Positions 33,223-43,400 of a stretch of 64,000 nucleotides of DNA are shown one piece after another. Under the pieces are notes generated by a model. That model was not told the DNA's origin and made no database searches. It saw only the letters and a list, made by a program, of their open reading frames with translations. Both the position numbers and the translations under genes were made by a program. Position 1 is the first letter of the stretch. Each line of letters begins with the position of its first letter. The stretch spans positions 1,240,001-1,304,000 of the forward strand of contig NZ_CP017774.1 of assembly GCF_001857965.1 (NCBI RefSeq), read 5' to 3'. This DNA comes from Flavobacterium commune (lineage in GTDB: Bacteria; Bacteroidota; Bacteroidia; Flavobacteriales; Flavobacteriaceae).

Positions 33223-34347
33223 CTAAAAAACATCTAAACTCCAACTTTCAAACCAATTTAAAACTGGTTTTTGCTTATCAAACTTTATGGGTAACCAAAC
33301 ATAACTCCCATCAATTGGGTTATCCGGTTTCCATCGATCGGCCATAAATATGAATTGATCTTTTTTTCCTTGAACAGGCAGAATATAAGTACTCTGCGAA
33401 TGAAATGTGAGCTCCGCCCCTTTTCCAACGCACGGATTTCCTAAAGATTCCCAAGGACCCCAAATTGATTTGGAACTAAACGAACGTGCCTCATTAGGAT
33501 CCCAACCGGTACATCCCGAAGTAATCATATAATAAATACCGTCTTTTTTAAAAATGGCAGGCGCTTCATTATGACCTGCTGGTGCTACTCTGATCCATTT
33601 TTCTGTAAAATCTAAATAATCATCGGTAAGCTCTGATATGTGAAGCGTCAAATTATCTTCTGAGGCATGTATAAAATAGGCTTTTTCATTGTCATCCACA
33701 AATACGGTCATATCTCTGGACATTTGTCCTTTTTCAAAATCCCTGCGAACCAACATTCCGTTCTTTACTGACGTCAACCATTCGGGAGTCCAAGATTTTA
33801 ATTTATGCTCTCCAATAACTGCTGATTTAAATTTGTCATCAAAATTCATTGGCCAAACTCCTTTGTTTGGTCGGTATGATTTTTTAAATACAAAAGGCCC
33901 TCTTGGATTATCACTCACTGCTACAGCCGCTTTAGCAGCATCATAACCTTGTCCTTTTAATTCCAAATGAAACCACATGACATATTTGCCTATCTTTTTA
34001 TTGAAAACTACTTTTGGACGTTCTATAATGCAGCCTTTTGTTATCTCAGAATTAGGATTAGTTTCAACTCTCAAAACAATTCCTTCATTAGTCCAGTTGT
34101 ATAAATCTTTTGACGAATAACAGCTTACCCCTTGCAAAGATGTATTTCCACCACGACCAGCAGTTTTATACTCTCCATACCAATAATAAACTCCATCAAC
34201 AAAAGTAACACCACCACCGTGAGCATTGATATGCACACCATTAGTGTCTTTCCATTGTTTTCCCGGAATGAAGAAATCGTTCTGACTGAAAACAAAAGAG
34301 AACAAAGCACTACTAATTAAAACAACTGAACACAAAAACTTAATCAT
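33223..34347 (-). CDS. Secreted GH43 glycoside hydrolase, exo-galactanase-like
   Basis: 374-aa exported protein (signal peptide to about residue 21, FVFSQ). The five-bladed propeller of family 43 is suggested by INAHGGGVTFVDGVYYWYGEYK, GVSCYSSKDLYNWTNEGIVL, CIIERPKVVFNKKIGKYVMW and HNEAPAIFKKDGIYYMITSGCTGW. The AHGGG and YYWYGEYK segments recall subfamilies that include exo-beta-1,3-galactanases and not the classical arabinofuranosidase/xylosidase types. The glutamate in ERPKV and that in NEAPAIF are candidate catalytic or acid residues. It lies between GH16 and the metzincin-like gene. Subfamily assignment is an inference from memory of motifs. Confidence 0.82.
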   Translation of the reverse strand: MIKFLCSVVLISSALFSFVFSQNDFFIPGKQWKDTNGVHINAHGGGVTFVDGVYYWYGEYKTAGRGGNTSLQGVSCYSSKDLYNWTNEGIVLRVETNPNSEITKGCIIERPKVVFNKKIGKYVMWFHLELKGQGYDAAKAAVAVSDNPRGPFVFKKSYRPNKGVWPMNFDDKFKSAVIGEHKLKSWTPEWLTSVKNGMLVRRDFEKGQMSRDMTVFVDDNEKAYFIHASEDNLTLHISELTDDYLDFTEKWIRVAPAGHNEAPAIFKKDGIYYMITSGCTGWDPNEARSFSSKSIWGPWESLGNPCVGKGAELTFHSQSTYILPVQGKKDQFIFMADRWKPDNPIDGSYVWLPIKFDKQKPVLNWFESWSLDVF

Positions 34348-34408
34348 AACTTACTGATTGATTTTAGAAATAATCAAACACTACCCATTTTTCTTTTAAA
34401 CAACACTA

Positions 34409-35587
34409 TTACTCTTTAGGCGTTGCTGCTACATATATATTTCTTCCTTGAAAATACTGAGGAGTTGTTCTTACAACAGAATTATCATTTGTTGCCCCAC
34501 TGGCTCCCTCCATTTGCATATTCATAATCAGCCAAAATGGTTTACCTACATAATCCTTAGTTGCAGAGGTTTTAAGAGAACCGTCAATATACATTTTAAC
34601 CAATACATCGGTATTAGAAACTTTTTCCATAGTTAACTTATAATTGTGCCATGTGGTAGCAGCATCAGGAATTGAAGTAAGAACGGAAGTCCATACCGTT
34701 TGATTCCAGGCAGGTCCGGTAACTGTGTTTTGTAAAGTACTTGACGTTCCTTTAAACTCTAAAATATCAACTTCAGGAGGCCAGCTCCATGCACCGGTTA
34801 TCCAAAAAGCAGGCCAGGAACTAGGAGTTATAGGCGCTTTGAAATCGCCGCTAATTTCCCAGTAAGGCAATTCAGAAGTTACTTTAATTTGGTCTTTAGC
34901 ATGAATTGCGCCCGAATGAAAAGTGATTCTTAGCTTAGGCTCTGCAGTACTGTATCCTTCCCAAGCCCAATTAGTCCACTGTGCTTTTATTTGAAGTACT
35001 CCTCCTGTCTGTAATGTTACATTTTCGGCAAACATTCGAGCCGAACCATTGTGATCAGAGCCCCAAGGATAAAGCATATTCCATTTGGCTTCAAATTTTT
35101 CTTTGCTACTAAAAGATGTGGAATCCAAATAAACAATAGGCTTAGGAATCCTAATAGTCGTAAAACTTTTTTCTTCCCCATATCCAGTTCCCGCACTTGA
35201 TGTTGCAAAGGCTCTGATATAAAAAAGTTGCCCATCTTTCAATTTAGATAACTCAGTCGAAAATTCACCAGAACCTTTAACTGCTGTAGCGTTTAACGAC
35301 TCTCCATTTTCTAATGTTGGATTACCTGTTGTATTCCAGCAAACACCTCTTCTAACAATTGAGGCACTTCCGTTGTCTATTACTTTTGCATCAACAAAGG
35401 CAGAAGTTTTTAAAACATTGCTAACTCCCACTGTTTGCACCTGTGGAATTACTTTTTCAGAACCGGAATCAACATCCGGATCTACAGTATCAGATCCATT
35501 AACACTACCGCTTGAACAACTTAATGTTAAAAAAGCGATCAGAATTAAACAAAAAACTTCAACATTTTTACTTTTAACTTTTTTCAT
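34409..35587 (-). CDS. GH16-family lipoprotein
   Basis: 392-aa protein with lipoprotein leader (acylation at C24 in FLTLSCSSG). One Ig/FN3-like module (about 45-150) contains RRGVCWNTTGNPTLENG, shared with the metzincin-like neighbour. A GH16 jelly-roll follows (about 165-390). The catalytic signature is E272-V-D274-I-L-E277 in WPPEVDILEF, preceded by PSSWPAFWI and followed by WHNYKLTME and FWLIMNMQMEG. GH16 enzymes cleave internal beta-1,3 or beta-1,4 linkages of glucans or galactans. The gene starts a new unit with GH43 (61-bp gap) downstream of the terminator at 35904. Confidence 0.88.
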   Translation of the reverse strand: MKKVKSKNVEVFCLILIAFLTLSCSSGSVNGSDTVDPDVDSGSEKVIPQVQTVGVSNVLKTSAFVDAKVIDNGSASIVRRGVCWNTTGNPTLENGESLNATAVKGSGEFSTELSKLKDGQLFYIRAFATSSAGTGYGEEKSFTTIRIPKPIVYLDSTSFSSKEKFEAKWNMLYPWGSDHNGSARMFAENVTLQTGGVLQIKAQWTNWAWEGYSTAEPKLRITFHSGAIHAKDQIKVTSELPYWEISGDFKAPITPSSWPAFWITGAWSWPPEVDILEFKGTSSTLQNTVTGPAWNQTVWTSVLTSIPDAATTWHNYKLTMEKVSNTDVLVKMYIDGSLKTSATKDYVGKPFWLIMNMQMEGASGATNDNSVVRTTPQYFQGRNIYVAATPKE

Positions 35588-35903
35588 AATCTATTTTTTG
35601 TGATAATTAAACAACTATCTATTTGACCTAAAACGATTTATCCTGCTCAATTTTTCAATACCATACAATAATAAAATATTAAAGAATCCGTATTCTATTT
35701 TACTTTCATAACTATAGTTCAGTCTAAAAATCCTAATTAATCCGAATACATCTATAATAAAAAAACTCAAATACAAAATTCATTTTAACAGTTAATACTG
35801 GTTAAAATTTATTTTAATTCAAAAATAATAATTCAAATACCAATCTTGTAATCAACTCGCTTAGAAAGAATGTACTATTAATATAAATTGCCGTCAAGAA
35901 GGA
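35588..35903. other. AT-rich non-coding gap before the GH16 gene
   Basis: No gene. Very AT-rich; it presumably carries the GH16 promoter and leader, but I find no full TAnnTTTG box in the expected strand and do not see the operator motifs found upstream of susC, GH2, galM and GH78. Confidence 0.5.
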
Positions 35904-35949
35904 TAAAAAGGTGATATGGTATTCATATAATCTTAAACCATACCACCTC
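35904..35949 (-). terminator. Terminator of the susC-susD operon
   Basis: Inverted repeat AGGTGATATGGT (35909-35920) / ACCATACCACCT (35937-35948), 11 of 12 paired plus a G-U. On the minus strand it is followed by TTTTTAT. It lies 35 bp after the stop of the DUF4998-like gene. Confidence 0.75.
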
Positions 35950-35983
35950 TTTCAATTAAACAAATATTCTACAAAAGCTAATA

Positions 35984-37249
35984 CTACAACTTAGCTCGCA
36001 ACAATCTGACATTGTCCATGAAAAGAATTGGACTACTACCTCCACCAACATTTGCCGTTTTCTTATATCCCATTCTAATTTTCACCGTCTTAGGTGTAGT
36101 AACCACAAACACCAAACTATGATTCTTCCATGTTTCAGTTGCTGAAGGAAAAGCATCATAAATACCTAAACCATCCATCTCATATCCCATCATGCTGGAT
36201 GCTCCAGATGTAGCTAGCTTCATAAATGACTGCCAGGTCATTGTATAAGTTCCTACCGGAAGACTTAACACCTGTTCTACATAAATATCGGCAGGTCCCC
36301 AGTGTTTCTTAACTCCTAAAAGAGCATTACCACCTGTTGCTGTTGCTTTTGGAGCGGTTTCTAAACCGGCAGTAACACTTCCGTAGAGAACTGTACCTAA
36401 CTTCTGAAAATCATTAGTTGAACCTGCAACAGGAATCTCAATCCATCCCGGCACATCATAAACCATAGTACCTAAAGCAGCTCCAGTAGGATTAGTCTCA
36501 AAATCAGCATTAACTAAATAAGTATTTGTCACATCCGTCTGTGTAGAAAAAGACTTTTCTGGTGTAAAGAAAATATCAATTGCACCTTCTTCCGGTTTAT
36601 AAGCAGTTTTGTACTTAATATCAGTACCCGATTTGTAATCAGTAATAGTAAAGTTACTTAGGTTAGACTGAATAATTAATTGCTTTTCGGTATCATCAGT
36701 AGCTGTATAAGTAATAACAGAATAGGATGATTTTTTAGTAAAATCATTTAAAGTTTCAAGAGTTCCATTAAGTGTTGCACCGCTACTAATTCCTGTTGAA
36801 ATCTTTCTATTCATAATAGCTGCCAATAAAGTAGCCTCATATCTTTCACCATATGTGTTACCAATCTTGAACACTGGAATAGATTTATTACCTAGTTTAT
36901 CATAGGTACGAACTTCAAAGTTGTATATATTCTCCTCTAGTCCATCAATAATAACATCCAAAACATCAACACCTGATGTCCTGGTAATAGGCACTACTAC
37001 AGAATCTTTTCCTGTATTCCAAAAAACACGTACTTCAGTCACTTTTGGATCAGAAATGATTAATCCTTTTACATTCACTCTGTTTTTCCCGGCATAGATA
37101 TGTAAGGAATCTATTTTTCCTGTATAAGAAACCTCGCCTTCTTTAATAAAATCCTTATATCCATCATCCATATTAGTACAAGACCATAAACCCGCAGTCA
37201 AAACCAACAACATTATGGTTTGAAAAACATATTTTTTTATTTTGTTCAT
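35984..37249 (-). CDS. DUF4998-like surface lipoprotein of the PUL
   Basis: 421-aa lipoprotein (leader to C24 in GLWSCTNMDD). The N-terminal part has MDDGYKDFIKEGEVSYTGK, KNRVNVKGLIISDPKVTEVRVFW and NTYGERYEATLLAAIMNR, the pattern of DUF4998 proteins that accompany SusC/SusD pairs. The C-terminal half (about 240-421) looks like a carbohydrate-binding beta-sandwich (DUF5013-like, with GGNALLGVKKHWGPADIYVEQ). Probably an outer-membrane surface glycan-binding protein. It is last in the susC-susD-37275-35984 operon, 25 bp from its neighbour. Confidence 0.78.
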   Translation of the reverse strand: MNKIKKYVFQTIMLLVLTAGLWSCTNMDDGYKDFIKEGEVSYTGKIDSLHIYAGKNRVNVKGLIISDPKVTEVRVFWNTGKDSVVVPITRTSGVDVLDVIIDGLEENIYNFEVRTYDKLGNKSIPVFKIGNTYGERYEATLLAAIMNRKISTGISSGATLNGTLETLNDFTKKSSYSVITYTATDDTEKQLIIQSNLSNFTITDYKSGTDIKYKTAYKPEEGAIDIFFTPEKSFSTQTDVTNTYLVNADFETNPTGAALGTMVYDVPGWIEIPVAGSTNDFQKLGTVLYGSVTAGLETAPKATATGGNALLGVKKHWGPADIYVEQVLSLPVGTYTMTWQSFMKLATSGASSMMGYEMDGLGIYDAFPSATETWKNHSLVFVVTTPKTVKIRMGYKKTANVGGGSSPILFMDNVRLLRAKL

Positions 37250-37274
37250 AACAATCGTTTTTTATCGTTAAAAA

Positions 37275-38471
37275 TTAATTAGCACCATAAACCTGAATCT
37301 CACCAATTGCCATAGTTCCAATTCCTCCCCAGTTTTTAATAGAAACAATTCTCAGATATCTTATTGGAGGTGCTGTAGCATCGAAATCCCAACTGAATCC
37401 AGCCACAGCGGTATTGTAATCCTCTGCGGTTTGTTCTCCAAATGGAAGACCTGAAGGTTTGGTTGCATTATAAGTACCTAGCTTAACCCATGTCCCATCT
37501 AAACTTCCATCTGGATTAGGATTTGCTGAACCCCAAATTTCAAACTCCTTTAAGTTTCCGGTATAATAATACGTTCTTCCATTATAATATTCCGGATAAT
37601 CCCAAATAACCATACGACTCATCCTTTTCAATACACCAGTATCAATTGTTACAACGTGCTGACCTGGTACAGCACCATCTGTCAAAAATACTTTTGGCCA
37701 GTCCATAATGTTTCCATCCCACATACCTGCTGGAATTGCTGTTGGATGTGTTTTTGTATCGCCAGGTAATGGAAAATGCTTGTATCCAGATTTAGGTAAG
37801 GTGAATTCTTCTAATGGAGTTATACTTGTAAATATAGTATCTGTAGTATTTAACCATCTATCTCTAACTGTAATAGCAAAATCTTGCTCAACAGACAAGA
37901 ATCCTCTTATAGTCTTATTAATTACATTAGTAGAAGTATATATACTTCTGGGATTAACAACCCAATCCCCTTTCACATCTTTTTGCATAACCAGGATTGA
38001 AAGATTCTCACGCGTAAGATTACTACCGGTAACATAAATACCTCCAAAAGCTGAACCTGTTTGAATACTTCTATAAACATCCCATATTGCTGCTTCTAAT
38101 GGTTTGATTTTCACGACAACCGGTTTAGAAACAGTTTCACTCCTATTCACAGCATACAATTTAACATCATGTTCATCAGTATCTGCAAATCCTTCTACCG
38201 TAAGTGTATTATTGTAATACGAAGATTTGACTTCCATTTTCCTTCCAGTAGCAAGAGTATATTCTGCTTTCACATACAATAAATCCTGATCAGATGGCAA
38301 GCTATACGTTAATTTAGCCTTTCCTGGTAAATTCTCCACAGTAACATTCTCAACCTCTCCTGGAGGTGTCGAATTATGTTCTAAAGGCTCTAAATTATTT
38401 TGATCACAACTGATAATAAACAAAGTTATCATTGTTGCAAAAATGCTTCTATTTACTATTTTCCAATTCAT
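37275..38471 (-). CDS. DUF4959/DUF5126/DUF5000-type lipoprotein of the PUL
   Basis: 398-aa lipoprotein (leader MNWKIVNRSIFATMITLFIISC, acylation at C22). An N-terminal fibronectin-like DUF4959 domain (PPGEVENVTVENLPGKAKLTYSLP) is followed by a DUF5126-like middle and a C-terminal DUF5000/discoidin-like domain (about 240-398) with GNLKEFEIWGSANPNPDGS and RYLRIVSIKNWGG. The latter often binds glycans. The frame remains open to 38498, but the start at 38471 keeps a standard lipoprotein leader and a 20-bp gap to susD. It is the third gene of the SusCD operon and likely a surface glycan-binding protein. Confidence 0.8.
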   Translation of the reverse strand: MNWKIVNRSIFATMITLFIISCDQNNLEPLEHNSTPPGEVENVTVENLPGKAKLTYSLPSDQDLLYVKAEYTLATGRKMEVKSSYYNNTLTVEGFADTDEHDVKLYAVNRSETVSKPVVVKIKPLEAAIWDVYRSIQTGSAFGGIYVTGSNLTRENLSILVMQKDVKGDWVVNPRSIYTSTNVINKTIRGFLSVEQDFAITVRDRWLNTTDTIFTSITPLEEFTLPKSGYKHFPLPGDTKTHPTAIPAGMWDGNIMDWPKVFLTDGAVPGQHVVTIDTGVLKRMSRMVIWDYPEYYNGRTYYYTGNLKEFEIWGSANPNPDGSLDGTWVKLGTYNATKPSGLPFGEQTAEDYNTAVAGFSWDFDATAPPIRYLRIVSIKNWGGIGTMAIGEIQVYGAN

Positions 38472-38491
38472 AACTAAATCTTTTTTTAAAA

Positions 38492-40462
38492 TTACCATCC
38501 TAAATTTTGAACTAAGTTTGGATTCTGAATCATTGCTCCTTCAGGTATTGGCCAGAAATAATCTCTAGGAGCAATAAACTGTTGCTGCGACACTGTTACT
38601 TCCTGATAATAAGATGTTTGATCAGTACCTTTTACATTCCAACCTGTAATTGGAGCATTTAAATTTTGAGCAGCTAATTTCCATCTTCTCAAATCCCAAA
38701 AACGATGTCCTTCAAATGCTAACTCAATTAATCGTTCTCTTTGAATAATTTCTCTAAGTCCTGCTTGTGTAGAAGGCTTAGTTGGTATTGCAGAAAAGTT
38801 AGCCCAAGATTCTACCACTCCTGCTAATCCTGCTCTTTCTCTAACACGATCTAAATACTCATACACTGTTGCAGAAGGTCCTTCTGACTCATTTAATGCT
38901 TCTGCATACATTAAATATAAATCTGCTAAACGTATTTCAGGCCAGGCATATCCTTTATAGAACGAACCTCCAGTTGTATAAGTAATCTGATTCCAATCCA
39001 CTAATTTCTTTACAAAATAACCCGTAACATTCATGTGGAATGAATGCGAAGCTCCAGCTGGATCACCAAACTTACCTTTCAATCCCCACACCGTTCCATC
39101 ATCTGATTTAGAAGGGCTGTCGTATTTGTACCACACCCCACCATCAAAAGATAAATCCGCATAAAAACGAGATTCTCTGTCAAAATTAATTCTTGCGGTA
39201 ACAAAACCTTCTTTGATATTAAAACGCTCAGCATTTGTTGCAACTCTTAATTGAGTATCATTTGAAAAGTCTAATGTTTTATCTTCATTAATTGGCACTC
39301 CATTTTTAGAATAAAACATTCTGGCCATTTTAATTGGTGGAGATAAAATTTTTCTGGCATCATTATGATTGTGTGCCGGATCTAACGGAGGCATCGCTAA
39401 CCTCTGTATATCTGAAGTCTGACTATTAGAATTCCCCCAAATAATCTCGGAATTCCATCTTTCACACACCGCCTGACGAATACTCATTTGAGTCATGGTT
39501 TCTGGCGTAAGTGCAAATGGAGATTGTGGAAAAACATATAAACTTTTACCATTAGTTTCTGCAGATTCAATTGCAGCTAAAGCAGCATCAGCAGCTAATT
39601 CCCATTTATTAGCATCATAAGTTGCATTGAATAAAGGAGTACCATCCTTGTTTACTAAACTTGAAAAATCATTATTCCCGTTAAATAATGGACTCGCGGC
39701 CATTAACAATAATTTAGCCTTAACACTTAAAGCAATAGTCTTAGTTATTCTTCCGGCTTCTGTTGTTGGAACAAGCGTATTATCCTCAGGCAATTTTTCC
39801 GTTGCCATATCCAATAATTCAGCAATATAAGACACACATTCGTCAACAGGCTGTCTTTTAACATTAATTTGATCTTCTGGAGCATCAATGGCAATGTTCG
39901 TTTTCATAAGAGGAATAGGCCCATACATTCTCAATAAATAAAAATGATAATATGCTTTTAAAAACTCTACTTCTCCAATCCATCGTTGTCTTTCAACTGC
40001 TGTTAAATCTGGAACTTTTGATTCATCGGTAACATTTTCTAAAAAGATATTACAGTGACGTATCCCTATAAACAATTTATAATTATCACCAGGACCACCT
40101 CCTGAATAATTCCCATCCCATACATTAAAATAAGGATTCGCTCTTCTTTGACTACCTCTTGCTATTTCAAACACATCACTGGTAATAGACGTTTTATAAG
40201 GAATCCACATTTCATCTCCACCTAAAAATGCAGGATTGTGATAGATACTCCCATCTTTTGGAAGGTAAGAGTAACAAGTAAATAAATATTTCTCCGCTTC
40301 GTTTCTTAGCTTAAAAGCATTATCGATAGTTGCCACATTATCTGGTATCACATCCAAAAAATCGCTTGAACATGCACCTACAGCAAACAAGGTGATAAAT
40401 GATGATGCTATTGGTATAATAGATTTTCTTAATCTATTTATTATTGTGTTATTTTCTTTCAT
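38492..40462 (-). CDS. SusD/RagB-family nutrient-binding outer-membrane lipoprotein
   Basis: 656-aa SusD homologue with lipoprotein leader (acylation at C31 in FAVGACSSDFLDV) and the SusD-like N-terminal domain (FLDVIPDNVATIDNAFKLRNEAEKYLFTCYSYLP). TPR-like helical repeats lie in the middle (EVEFLKAYYHFYLLRMYGPIPL) and a C-terminal RagB domain with RVRERAGLAG and ERLIELAFEGHRFWDLRRW. It forms the lid over the SusC transporter and binds oligosaccharide. It is directly after susC (37-bp gap), as always for this pair. Confidence 0.96.
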   Translation of the reverse strand: MKENNTIINRLRKSIIPIASSFITLFAVGACSSDFLDVIPDNVATIDNAFKLRNEAEKYLFTCYSYLPKDGSIYHNPAFLGGDEMWIPYKTSITSDVFEIARGSQRRANPYFNVWDGNYSGGGPGDNYKLFIGIRHCNIFLENVTDESKVPDLTAVERQRWIGEVEFLKAYYHFYLLRMYGPIPLMKTNIAIDAPEDQINVKRQPVDECVSYIAELLDMATEKLPEDNTLVPTTEAGRITKTIALSVKAKLLLMAASPLFNGNNDFSSLVNKDGTPLFNATYDANKWELAADAALAAIESAETNGKSLYVFPQSPFALTPETMTQMSIRQAVCERWNSEIIWGNSNSQTSDIQRLAMPPLDPAHNHNDARKILSPPIKMARMFYSKNGVPINEDKTLDFSNDTQLRVATNAERFNIKEGFVTARINFDRESRFYADLSFDGGVWYKYDSPSKSDDGTVWGLKGKFGDPAGASHSFHMNVTGYFVKKLVDWNQITYTTGGSFYKGYAWPEIRLADLYLMYAEALNESEGPSATVYEYLDRVRERAGLAGVVESWANFSAIPTKPSTQAGLREIIQRERLIELAFEGHRFWDLRRWKLAAQNLNAPITGWNVKGTDQTSYYQEVTVSQQQFIAPRDYFWPIPEGAMIQNPNLVQNLGW

Positions 40463-40499
40463 GATTATTATTTTTTTATGCCTTTATCATATTCACACA

Positions 40500-43400
40500 T
40501 TACAAATCAAGTAATATTCCAAAATTATAGGTTGACTGAATAGGATACCCTAAACCATTACCTCCCATTTCAGGATCCCATAATTTAAATTGACTAAATA
40601 CTACAGGATTCATTGTATTAGCATACAATCTCAAGCTTGAAATTTTAAACTTATCTAAAAATTCTTTAGATACATTATAACCTAGCTCAACACTTTTAAG
40701 CCTTAAGAACGCTCCGTTTCTCATCCACCATGTTGATGTTTGATTATTATTTTCAATGAATGTATCACTCAATCTTGGCCAAAAAGCATATAAGTTTCTG
40801 TTATCTTCAGACCAATGATCATCAGCAACTACTTTTAACAATCCATTTTGAGCTCCTCCATTAGTAACAAAAGGAGAAATATTTTGCGGATTAATAAAGA
40901 ATGAGGAACGTGCTGAACCTTGGAAAAACAAGCTTAAATCAAACTTTTTATAACCCAGTGTCCCACCAAAACCATAAATAATTTCCGGTGATGTTGGATA
41001 CCCAATCGGCACCCTGTCTAATGCAGAAATTACTCCATCACCATTTACATCTCTATATTTTATATCTCCCCCTCCGTAAACTCCAAATTGTCTTGGCGAA
41101 TTGGCTGCTTCCTGATCATCAACAAATAACCTTTCGGCTATGTACCCATAATTTTGGGCAATCGAATTTCCTTTTCGATACAAATAATCCAATTCCGGCG
41201 GATAATAATTCTCATCATATTTTAATATTTTACTTGTAGCGTAAGTTAAGTTCCCTCTTAAGTTTACAAACCAATCATCACCAAAATGCTTATTATAATT
41301 GATAGACATATCCAGACCTTTACTTTCTGCTGCTCCAAAATTGGTTGCAGGTGTTACAGCAAGCCCTAAAGTAGAACCAATATTAGAACGAGTTTGTAAA
41401 ATATTAGAACGAGTCTGCATAAATGCATCTACTACAATATCAATAGAATTAAATAACTTCAAATCCATTCCAATATTGATTTGTTTGGAACGTTCCCAAC
41501 TAATTTTATCGTTAGCATATCTTGAAATGGAAACACCGTTACGGTAATAACCATTCAAATCTCCAAAACTAGCTCCGTATGTACCATTATTCAAGTTAAC
41601 CTCAGATAAATAAAAGAACCTATCATTTGGATTCCCTATTTGATCATTACCAACCCATCCATAACTGGCTCTGAATTTTAAATTACTCACTACATCAAGT
41701 AAGGGTTCAAAAAACTTTTCATTAGAAACTACATATCCTAATGCTAATGAAGGGAAGAATCCATATCGATTATTTTTAGCAAAACGTTCCGAACCATTAT
41801 ATCCAAAATTAAATTCAGCTAAATATCTCTTATCATAAGCATAAGTAAAACGCCCTGAAAGTCCAAAGTTTCTGGAAGGCAATGAAGACTGAAGGCCTCC
41901 TGGATTACCTGACTCAAAATTTTGCAAAATGTTAATTAACATTCCCCCAACATCATGTTTCTCATTAAAGGTTCTATTATAATTAACAACAGTTTGAAAA
42001 TAAATTTCTGCTCTAAGATTTTTAAGCCCTTCGTTATAATCCAGATATTCTCTACCTGGAATACCAATAGAACCTTCACCTCCAGGATTTAACAAGTTTA
42101 AAAATACCTCATCAGTATCCGGATTAATTGTGGCATTGTAATAAAAAGGATTGTACTGTCTTGAAAGATTATAGAAAGAATATCTTCTAACATACCCCAT
42201 AGCTCTTGCACTTAAACCCGGAGTGATTCCTTTAAGATCTTGTTTCAATTCCAATTGAGTCTGAATCGTAGAAGCTTTACTTACTTGATATCCTCTTACC
42301 ATTTCTGCATAAGGATTCGTTAATAAGGTAGTACTTCCATAACCTGCAACAGCTCCACCAAATAAAGGATGGTCAATATAAGGTAAATATTTAGATGGAT
42401 AAACCGCTGGAAAAGCTACCGGATTAGACCAAATTGCTCTATTAAACAATCCCGTTCCTCCACCAATAGGACCTGTATAATCATCAAACTGACCATAAAA
42501 CCTAATAATCCCTTCTGTAGTAGGAGTCAGCTTAATATTAACATTAGATCTAAAGGAATAATTTCTTAATTTAATATTATTATTAAAATTATTCAAGTTA
42601 TCCACTTTCAACACTCCATTATCAATATTATAAGTACTTGCCACATAATATTGTGTATTATCGCTACCTCCGCTAACACTCAAATTATATCCTTGGTTAA
42701 AAGTATAATCTTTTATTAATTGATCAATCCAGTTATTATTAGGGTATAAAATAGGATCAGCGCCGGCAGCAGTTCTATCTATTTTAACTTGGGAATATGG
42801 CAAAACACCAATAGGGTTGCGGGTTAAAACAGCCTCATTAGCCAAATTCATATACGTTATATTATCTGCAAATTTGAAATTTTTGGTATTACTAGACAGC
42901 TTATTTTCTTGACGAAATCTAAATTTCAATTTACCGGCCTTACCTGATTTAGTAGTAATCAATACTACTCCATTTGCACCACGAGCTCCATAGATAGCGG
43001 CTGCCGAAGCATCTTTCAAAACTGAAAAAGCTTCGATATCGTCTGGCTGTAAGCGTGCCATATCTGTAGTTGAAGATTCAACTCCATCAATCAAAATTAA
43101 CGGATTTACTTTTCCTGCTCCGAAAGACCCTAAACCACGAATAAAGAAATCAGAATTATCAGCACCTGGTTCTCCGCTTCTTTGATAAGCAATCATCCCT
43201 GATACCCTTCCCGCCATCATTGTCGTTAAGTTACTTGAAGGTCCTTTAATTTCTCCAACCGGAATGGTAGTAATGGCACTTACTAAACTTTCTTTCTTTT
43301 GAGTTCCAAATCCCACAACAACTACCTCTTCTAATCCTTCTGAACTTGGTTTTAATGAAACTTTAAAATCCGTTTTATTACCTATAGGCAATTCTTGTGT

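Noticed and set aside
38472..38498. Longer start for the DUF4959/DUF5000-type lipoprotein
   Set aside because: It overlaps susD and hides the standard lipoprotein leader; the start at 38471 leaves a normal gap.
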